From DASXTB01 sp036505615 (lineage in GTDB: Bacteria; Acidobacteriota; UBA6911; JACQSX01): 11,526 nucleotides of DNA. The position numbers were made by a program, and so were the translations under genes. The stretch covers positions 1 to 11,526 of the forward strand of contig DASXTB010000194.1 of assembly GCA_036505615.1 (NCBI GenBank). The letters are read 5' to 3'. Of the stretch, positions 7,225-11,526 are shown in pieces (position 1 is the first letter of the stretch; the number at the start of each line of letters is the position of its first letter). The notes below the pieces were generated by a model. The model worked only from the letters and a program-made list of their open reading frames with translations, was not told the DNA's origin and did not search any database.

Positions 7225-8289
7225 ATGCAATCTCGCCAGTCGTTTTTCCGCACCTTCACTTTATTTGCGTGCCTTCTTTTAGCCGGCAGCTCGCTGCAGG
7301 CGGGGCGACGCCATGGTGACGTGGATAAAATTGGAAATCGGAGTGTCAGCGGGCATGTATTTGGAATCCTGCCCAACATGATTTCGTTTGAGAAGGAGGT
7401 CCAGATTGGCTCGCAGGTAGCGATGCAATTTGAACAAACTGCCAAGCTGGTCGAGGACCCTGTGGTGACCGAGTATGTGGATCGTGTCGGCCAGGGGATT
7501 GTGAAGAAATCTGATGCCAAGGTCCCCTTCCATATCAAGGTCGTGGACACGGATGAAGTGAATGCCTTCGCTCTTCCGGGCGGTTACTTTTACGTGAACA
7601 AGGGTCTTATCCTGGAGGCTGAAAACGAAGCAGAGCTTGCCGGAGTGATGGCACATGAGATCTCCCATGTCGCGGCCCGTCATGCAACCCAGCGTCTTTC
7701 AAAAGCTCAGTACATGCAGTTTGCCGCCATTCCCGCCATGATTTTCGCCGGGCCCGCTTATGGCACGCTCGGGTCGGTTGCGCTTCAAAACGGACTTGGT
7801 CTTTCCATAGACCTGGCGCTGCTTGGCATTACGCGCAGCAGTGAGGCAGAGGCCGACCAGCTCGGGATCCAATACTTGTGGAACACCGGTTACGATCCGT
7901 CCGCTTTCATCACCTTCTTTGAAAAGCTGAAGGCGAAGGAAAAGAAGAAGCCCGGCGCGTTTGCCGGTTTCTTTCGCACCCATCCCAGTCCGGAAGACCG
8001 TATTACGGCGTCTCAAGAAGAGGAGCGCCTGCTCCCCGGCAAGTCCGAATACGTTCTGACCACGTCAGAGTTTGACCGGGTGAAATCTAGACTGGTTGCC
8101 ATCGACAACAAGCAGTTGGTCCCGGGCTCCCCAACCGGCAAATCGGGCACAGGCCGGCCACAGCTCAAGAGAAAGACTCAGACAGGGGATCCGGATGAAA
8201 AACCGACGCTGAAGCGAAAGCCCACGTTGAAGAAGGATACCCCACCGGACAGCCCGGACCCGGCGCCTCCTCCGCCGCCATTGAATTGA
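7225..8289 (+). CDS. Exported M48-family zinc metallopeptidase (BepA/LoiP-like) with basic, proline-rich tail
   Basis: The 354-residue product is predicted to act in the periplasm or at the envelope. M48 relatives of this type degrade misfolded envelope proteins or help outer-membrane assembly; a specific role here is inference. A signal peptide occupies residues 1-26, with core FTLFACLLLAGSS and cleavage near LQAG. The usual N-terminal motif of the family is present around EVQIGSQVAMQFE (58-70). The catalytic zinc site is HEISH (144-148), with the third ligand probably Glu207 in SSEAEAD. THPSPEDRI (252-260) is the conserved downstream loop that covers the active site in BepA-like enzymes. 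LPGGYFYVNKGL (117-128) is also typical. From about 300 onward the chain is low-complexity. It carries three copies of a [KR]PxLKRK-like unit (311-317, 326-332, 332-338) and ends in a proline run. It has its own promoter, divergent from nnr. Confidence 0.93.
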   Translation: MQSRQSFFRTFTLFACLLLAGSSLQAGRRHGDVDKIGNRSVSGHVFGILPNMISFEKEVQIGSQVAMQFEQTAKLVEDPVVTEYVDRVGQGIVKKSDAKVPFHIKVVDTDEVNAFALPGGYFYVNKGLILEAENEAELAGVMAHEISHVAARHATQRLSKAQYMQFAAIPAMIFAGPAYGTLGSVALQNGLGLSIDLALLGITRSSEAEADQLGIQYLWNTGYDPSAFITFFEKLKAKEKKKPGAFAGFFRTHPSPEDRITASQEEERLLPGKSEYVLTTSEFDRVKSRLVAIDNKQLVPGSPTGKSGTGRPQLKRKTQTGDPDEKPTLKRKPTLKKDTPPDSPDPAPPPPPLN

Positions 8290-8308
8290 GCGGCTGTGAA
8301 AAAATACT

Positions 8309-8341
8309 GGTCCGCGCCCCCGCCCAGCGGGGACGCGGACC
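8309..8341 (-). terminator. Strong stem-loop after the M48 gene, terminator-like only leftward
   Basis: GGTCCGCG, a mismatch and CCCCGC pair across a CCA loop with GCGGGG, a mismatch and CGCGGACC, giving 14 pairs in a 33-base hairpin. It starts 19 bases after the peptidase stop. On the plus strand no T-run follows. On the minus strand the hairpin is followed by AGTATTTTTT, so it resembles an intrinsic terminator for leftward transcription coming out of the repeat region. It may still contribute to 3' end formation of the peptidase mRNA. Confidence 0.45.
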
Positions 8342-8532
8342 CGCGATCGATCAAATCAAAGAGGACTCGAGCTTTGTGCTGAAAGCTTGAGCTTTCGACA
8401 AACTTTGGCGCCGAACAGCAGACCACGTTCACGCTCACCAGCCTAGTGGCCAGGGCCAGAACCAAAACAAAAGCCGATCACGGCTACATGAACCGGTGAA
8501 CCCGCAGCCCAGGATTTAAGAGGCCGTCGGTA
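8342..8532. other. Non-coding stretch left of the palindromic element
   Basis: About 190 bases without a supported gene. A short palindrome, GAAAGCT-TG-AGCTTTC, lies near 8380-8395, and the heptamer GAGCTTT occurs twice nearby. The sequence at 8466-8481 is the left member of a 16-bp inverted pair described separately. Confidence 0.45.
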
Positions 8533-8825
8533 AAACCCGAAGGGTTTACAGAGTATAGCCGGCGGCAAAGCCCGCCCGCCTGCGGCGGCGGGCGTCGCCG
8601 CCGGTTTGTCACCCCCATAAGATCATCCGACGCTGAAGGCGTCGCAGAGCCTTAGCGCCACAGATATCGCGAGTCGAAGAACTAAACGGGCTTGGTTTCA
8701 AATCTGCGAAAAATTCTGAGGCCCTTTCAGGGCAGATCGTTTTGGGGGGGATAGCCAACCGGCGGCGTCGCCCGCCAAAGACGCGGGCTTTGCCGCCGGC
8801 TATATTCTGTAAACCCTTCGGGTTT
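8533..8825. mobile_element. Palindromic REPIN/MITE-like element of two inverted hairpin half-units
   Basis: The outer 43 bases of each end (8533-8575 and 8783-8825) are inverted copies with a single mismatch, and similarity continues inward to about 8606 and 8757. Each half carries the same series. First is a mini-hairpin, AAACCC-GAA-GGGTTT on the left and AAACCC-TTC-GGGTTT on the right. Next is a long GC hairpin closed by CCGGCGGC and GCCGCCGG, with a GCCCGC/GCGGGC inner stem. Then comes an inner hairpin with a GAA-containing loop, CGACGC-TGAAG-GCGTCG on the left and GCCCT-TTC-AGGGC on the right. No protein is encoded. The architecture resembles REPINs (paired REP sequences moved by RAYT transposases) or MITEs, but it is longer than usual REPINs. 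No target-site duplication is obvious. Classification as mobile is inference from structure. Confidence 0.6.
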
Positions 8826-8879
8826 CGGAGGGTGTGTGATCCCCGGTAAAAAGAAAAAAACTCGATTTCACGGTCCGGT

Positions 8880-8984
8880 ATCACGTCAACGTCCACGACT
8901 GCGACCAATCGAATCGTGAGCGATTGTGTATTTTTCGTCCGCGTAGGCGTGGACGTCCTCGTGAACGTAAACGTGGTAGTGATC
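8880..8984. repeat. Degenerate ACG-type simple repeat tract
   Basis: The tract consists of short words of the form ACGTCC, ACGTCA, GTGAAC and ACGTAA in both orientations. ACGTCCACG at 8889-8897 is exactly inverted at 8948-8956. It reads as alternating valine/aspartate or histidine/valine codons but forms no believable gene. A similar phrase (ACCACGTTCACG) lies at about 8422-8433. Confidence 0.45.
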
Positions 8985-8994
8985 GGCTTTTGTT

Positions 8995-9261
8995 GGTTTG
9001 CGGCTTTGCCGCGGTGTCCTTTGTGCCTCCGTGGTGAGCGGTTTTGAATAATGCGGGCTTACGCGCGCGGCTCAGTTTTTTTTCACACAAGTCCGCAATC
9101 CGATCCAAATTCGCAATTTACCCCACTGTCCGTTTTTGAGAATTCCAATGTCCGGTTTTGGAACTTAACCGGCAATCCGAAATTTGAAATCTGCAATTGG
9201 CAATATCCCTAATCCTCGAATTTTGAAACATTTAAGATTGTCATTCCGTATTTCTATGAAA
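8995..9261. repeat. Repeat-rich AT-leaning spacer before tolC
   Basis: No gene is seen. Two imperfect copies of a word beginning GCAATCCGA and ending GCAATT lie at 9095-9118 and 9172-9198. Between them TGTCCG-N-TTTTG occurs twice, 22 bases apart (9127 and 9149). A T-run at about 9076-9083 follows GC-rich sequence but without a clean stem, so I do not call a terminator. A phrase CCTTTGTGCCTCCGTGGTGA near 9018-9037 is built of degenerate 8-base words. Confidence 0.45.
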
Positions 9262-9291
9262 TTGTTGCCAAAATTGCTTAGAGTTTATGAT
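9262..9291 (+). promoter_or_regulatory. Probable sigma-70-type promoter of the TolC-family gene
   Basis: TTGTTG (9262-9267) and TATGAT (9286-9291) are 18 bases apart; TTGCCA at 9265 with a 15-base spacer is an alternative -35. Transcription would start near 9298, about 50 bases before the chosen ATG. An in-frame ATG at 9287 overlaps the -10 element, which argues against that start. Confidence 0.5.
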
Positions 9292-9337
9292 TCTTGAACG
9301 CAGAGGTCCCGGATTGGGCATCTCTCCATTGCATTCA

Positions 9338-9346
9338 AAGGAAAGG
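9338..9346 (+). promoter_or_regulatory. Ribosome binding site of the TolC-family gene
   Basis: AAGGAAAGG precedes the ATG at 9350. AAGGA has a seven-base spacing to it. This supports 9350 over the upstream in-frame ATG at 9287. Confidence 0.68.
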
Positions 9347-9349
9347 TAT

Positions 9350-11104
9350 ATGACACATCGAATTCTTGTTTTTCTCCTGATCGTTGGATCCCTCTTTGTC
9401 GGAGTTCTGGCTCAAAACGAGAAAGTCCAGGCTCCTCCAACCCCTCCGCCCGGCGCCACCGGTCAAACCGCTACGGCGCCGGCCAAGCTTCAAACAACAA
9501 CGCCTACAGAAACCTACATCCAGCGAGCCCGACGGGCAGGGCCCGTGCTTGACCTTACGTTGAACGACGCCATCAAGATGGCTCTGACCAACAACTTGGA
9601 AATCGCCATCGAGGATTTCAACGAAGACATTAACGACAAGCGCTACATTGGAATCAAAGGTTTTTACGATCCCCTGATGATCTTTGAAGGGGGTTACCAA
9701 CACATCACTAATCCCACTGGATCTGTTTTGACTGCCGGCGCCGGGCAGACTACGTTTCAGAGCAAGAGGTCATATTGGAACACTTCGGTTGGCCAGAATC
9801 TTCCCTGGGGAGCTTCTTACAGCGTAGTCTGGAATTCGTCTCGCCAGCTCACCAACAGCCTTTTTTCGACTATCAATCCTCAGTACAGCTCTAACTTCAC
9901 CCTGAATTTCACGCAGCCACTGCTGCGCGGCCAGGGTCGAACTCTAACCAAGCGAATGCTGAAGCTGACCAACCTCGATTCAAAGACCAGCGAAAGCCAG
10001 TTCGAGCAGAAAGTCGCGGACATCGTGCGCCAGGTCCACGACCAGTATTGGGAATTAGTCTACGCCCTGCGAAACGAGGACATCAAACGGCAGTCGGTGG
10101 TGCTGGCCGGGGTGCAGTACAACGACAACCGGAAGCGCGTTGAAATCGGAACCCTGGCGCCTATCGAGATTACCATCGCCCGCGCCGAGGTCGCCACTCG
10201 AGAACAGGACATGATTGCTTCAGAGGAAGGAATCAACAGCGCGGAAAATAACTTGAAGCGCCTGCTCGCGCCCGATCCCAAGTCAGACGTCTGGAACATA
10301 ACGCTCATTCCGATCGATGAACCGAAATTCATCGATTTTAAAGTTGACCTGGCTCAGGCCATACAGGAGGCGATCAAGAACCGCCCGGAAATTGAGCAGA
10401 TGAAACTCCAGATGGAACGCACCGAAGTGGATCAGCGATTTTATCGCCAAGAGGGCAAGTGGACCGTGAATCTTGTTGGTAGTTACTTCACCACGGGTCT
10501 ATCGGGCGAGGCCTTCAAGAACACAACGGTGACAGACCCGACCACGGGCATACCTCAGGTCGTGCGGGTTGTCGATCCTACATCTCCTTTCTTCGGATCG
10601 CTCGGACCTCTTTATGGCCAGCTCTTCGGAAACGATTTTCACAGCTACACGGCAGGAGTCCATGTCGAGATACCGCTGCGCAACCGGCAAAACGACATGC
10701 AATTGGCTCAGCTCTACCTGCAGCAGAAGCAAAATGTGTCAAAAATGAAGAATGTTGAGCAGCAGATCGTAGTGGACGTACGCAACGCCGCCGAATCGAT
10801 CGAGACCAACCGAAAGCGCGTGGAAGCGGCCAGGGTGGCTCGTGAGCTTTCACAAGAGCAGCTGGAAGGAGAAACGAAACGATTTCAGGCGGGTCTCACT
10901 ACTAATTTTGTGGTGCTCACCTACCAGCGCGATCTTGCCAACGCGCAGCTGCTTGAAATGCGAGCACTGATCGACTACCGGAAGTCAATCACCGCGCTGC
11001 AGAAGGCCACCTACAACATTCTCTCCGGCAATGATCTGCAAGCCGCCAAACAAGGACCTGGAAAGAACGGGAACAATCCGGCTCCCCAGGAAAAGAAGAA
11101 CTAA
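9350..11104 (+). CDS. TolC-family outer-membrane efflux/secretion channel protein
   Basis: The 584-residue product belongs to the outer-membrane efflux protein (OEP) family. These trimeric channels join inner-membrane pumps or type I exporters to the outside. A signal peptide covers residues 1-21 (ILVFLLIVGSLFVGVLA, then QN). A Pro/Thr/Ala-rich linker of about 40 residues follows, longer than in typical TolC. The first OEP repeat starts with LTLNDAIKMALTNNLEI (69-85) and contains FTQPLLRGQGR (187-197), then long helices (about 215-305). The second starts near DLAQAIQEAIKNRPEI (333-348), has VEIPLRNRQND (439-449) and ends with helices including RFQAGLTTNFVVLTYQRDL (511-529). The QPLL-RGQGR and I-PL-NR signatures are classic for the family. 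Large inserts (about 385-430) would be the membrane beta-strand region. The tail is Asn/Lys/Pro-rich. No adaptor or pump gene is adjacent, so the substrate is unknown. The gene seems to be transcribed alone. Confidence 0.92.
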   Translation: MTHRILVFLLIVGSLFVGVLAQNEKVQAPPTPPPGATGQTATAPAKLQTTTPTETYIQRARRAGPVLDLTLNDAIKMALTNNLEIAIEDFNEDINDKRYIGIKGFYDPLMIFEGGYQHITNPTGSVLTAGAGQTTFQSKRSYWNTSVGQNLPWGASYSVVWNSSRQLTNSLFSTINPQYSSNFTLNFTQPLLRGQGRTLTKRMLKLTNLDSKTSESQFEQKVADIVRQVHDQYWELVYALRNEDIKRQSVVLAGVQYNDNRKRVEIGTLAPIEITIARAEVATREQDMIASEEGINSAENNLKRLLAPDPKSDVWNITLIPIDEPKFIDFKVDLAQAIQEAIKNRPEIEQMKLQMERTEVDQRFYRQEGKWTVNLVGSYFTTGLSGEAFKNTTVTDPTTGIPQVVRVVDPTSPFFGSLGPLYGQLFGNDFHSYTAGVHVEIPLRNRQNDMQLAQLYLQQKQNVSKMKNVEQQIVVDVRNAAESIETNRKRVEAARVARELSQEQLEGETKRFQAGLTTNFVVLTYQRDLANAQLLEMRALIDYRKSITALQKATYNILSGNDLQAAKQGPGKNGNNPAPQEKKN

Positions 11105-11315
11105 ATCCAGCTCAGTGCAGCGGAACTGCGCCATACGAGCCGCCCACGACGGGGAAGGATCAGCAATGCATACCTGGATGCCCATTTCCTCGCCAGTATT
11201 TTCTCGACGGATTCTGATGCGCTAGACGCTGTCGCCCGCCTTGTAGGCTCGCGTTGCACTGAGAAATCAGAGAACCCGTGGCTCCACTTTGCTGCGCCAG
11301 GGGCTACACGCTGGA
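11105..11315. other. Non-coding stretch after the TolC-family gene
   Basis: About 210 bases with no supported gene and no T-tailed hairpin directly after the stop. A plus-strand frame continues here but is only a shadow extending out of the upstream gene in another phase. Confidence 0.4.
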
Positions 11316-11446
11316 CGCCCGCTTCGCGGGCGAAGCCCGCGGAGCGGGCCAGCTGTCCCGAAGGGACAGCCGGCGCCGCGAAGCGGCGCTATTGGAGAGA
11401 CGCCCCGTGGGGCGTCTCCTGCACGATGAAAGATTGTGCGGGAGAC
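11316..11446. repeat. Tandem array of GC-rich stem-loops
   Basis: Consecutive perfect stems are visible. CGCCCGC-TTC-GCGGGCG is at 11316-11332 and GCCCGC-GGA-GCGGGC at 11335-11349. GCTGTCCC-GAA-GGGACAGC is at 11352-11370 and GCGCCGC-GAA-GCGGCGC at 11373-11389. GAGACGCCCC and GGGGCGTCTC are at 11397-11418. A sixth, 11-pair stem (one G-T wobble) joins 11414-11424 with 11436-11446 across an 11-base loop and shares bases with the fifth. Loops are mostly three bases, GAA or its complement. No T-run follows. The style (GAA triloops, short GC stems) matches the hairpins of the element at 8533-8825. It is probably a repeat cluster, possibly acting as a mRNA 3' barrier for the TolC-family gene. Confidence 0.6.
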
Positions 11447-11526
11447 GGCCCTCATGATGTCATAAGAACGACGACTCCCTTAAAATGGCGTCCAGTGTCC
11501 GTCGAGACGCGGAACGCCAAATTTAG
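11447..11526. other. Right edge, no gene recognised
   Basis: The last 80 bases hold only very short frames. GAGACGC recurs at about 11505-11511, echoing the fifth stem of the hairpin cluster. Confidence 0.35.

Larger units (their letters stand above)
8466..8994. repeat. Outer 16-bp perfect inverted repeat framing the palindromic element
   Basis: AACAAAAGCCGATCAC at 8466-8481 is found as its exact reverse complement at 8979-8994. The match continues imperfectly outward, with AACC and GGTT after a two-base offset. The pair encloses the 293-bp palindromic element and the ACG-rich tract. This could be the ends of an older insertion, or two inverted copies of one dispersed repeat. No transposase frame lies between the copies. 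Confidence 0.55.

Noticed and set aside
8609..8908. 99-codon minus-strand open frame in the repeat region
   Set aside because: It is the translation of the palindromic element and the ACG-type repeat (runs of V-D and R-R-R-R), so it reflects repeat sequence rather than a gene.
9287..9349. N-terminal extension of the TolC-family protein from the ATG at 9287
   Set aside because: That ATG overlaps the likely -10 element and has no ribosome binding site. The signal peptide and a good binding site point to 9350.
11267..11455. 62-codon minus-strand open frame over the hairpin cluster
   Set aside because: It is formed entirely from GC-rich palindromes, and its Pro/Arg/Gly-rich translation is what such hairpins give in any open frame.

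Overview
The window looks like a chromosomal segment from a free-living Gram-negative bacterium with moderately high GC. Acidobacteriota or a similar soil lineage fits best. The support is indirect: an outer-membrane TolC-family protein, several exported proteins ending their signal peptides in A-Q or Q-A-G, a very large exported Asp-box protein, and long gaps filled with GC-rich palindromic repeats. No rRNA or other taxonomic marker is present, so this is inference.

Layout. Positions 1-278 hold no solid gene; an open frame running off the left edge on the minus strand is possible. An exported protein of unknown function lies at 279-1103, followed by a doubtful 67-codon frame and about 400 nt of apparently non-coding DNA. 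A 1012-residue exported protein with eleven Asp-boxes (sialidase/BNR-like propellers) fills 1749-4787. Convergent to it on the minus strand is a two-gene housekeeping unit: a bifunctional NAD(P)HX epimerase/dehydratase (5258-6814), then tsaE (4822-5256), with the stop of the first one base from the start of the second. A roughly 400-nt divergent spacer with a good sigma-70-type promoter leads to an exported M48 zinc metallopeptidase (7225-8289). After this comes about 1 kb of repeat-rich non-coding DNA (8290-9349), then a TolC-family outer-membrane protein (9350-11104). The window ends in a cluster of stem-loops (11316-11446).

How the genes relate. Only nnr-tsaE is a clear operon: metabolite repair of damaged NAD(P)H coupled to the t6A tRNA-modification ATPase. 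The M48 peptidase and the TolC-like protein both act at the envelope, but each has its own promoter and ribosome binding site and they are separated by repeats, so no shared pathway can be claimed. The Asp-box protein and the 279-1103 product are probably surface or secreted proteins with unknown ligands.

The most unusual content is non-coding. A 293-bp element (8533-8825) consists of two inverted half-units, each made of the same series of small hairpins, and the stem sequences differ while pairing is kept. A tandem hairpin array follows tolC, with two mutually exclusive stems at its end. I see no defence system, CRISPR array, rRNA, tRNA or transposase gene.
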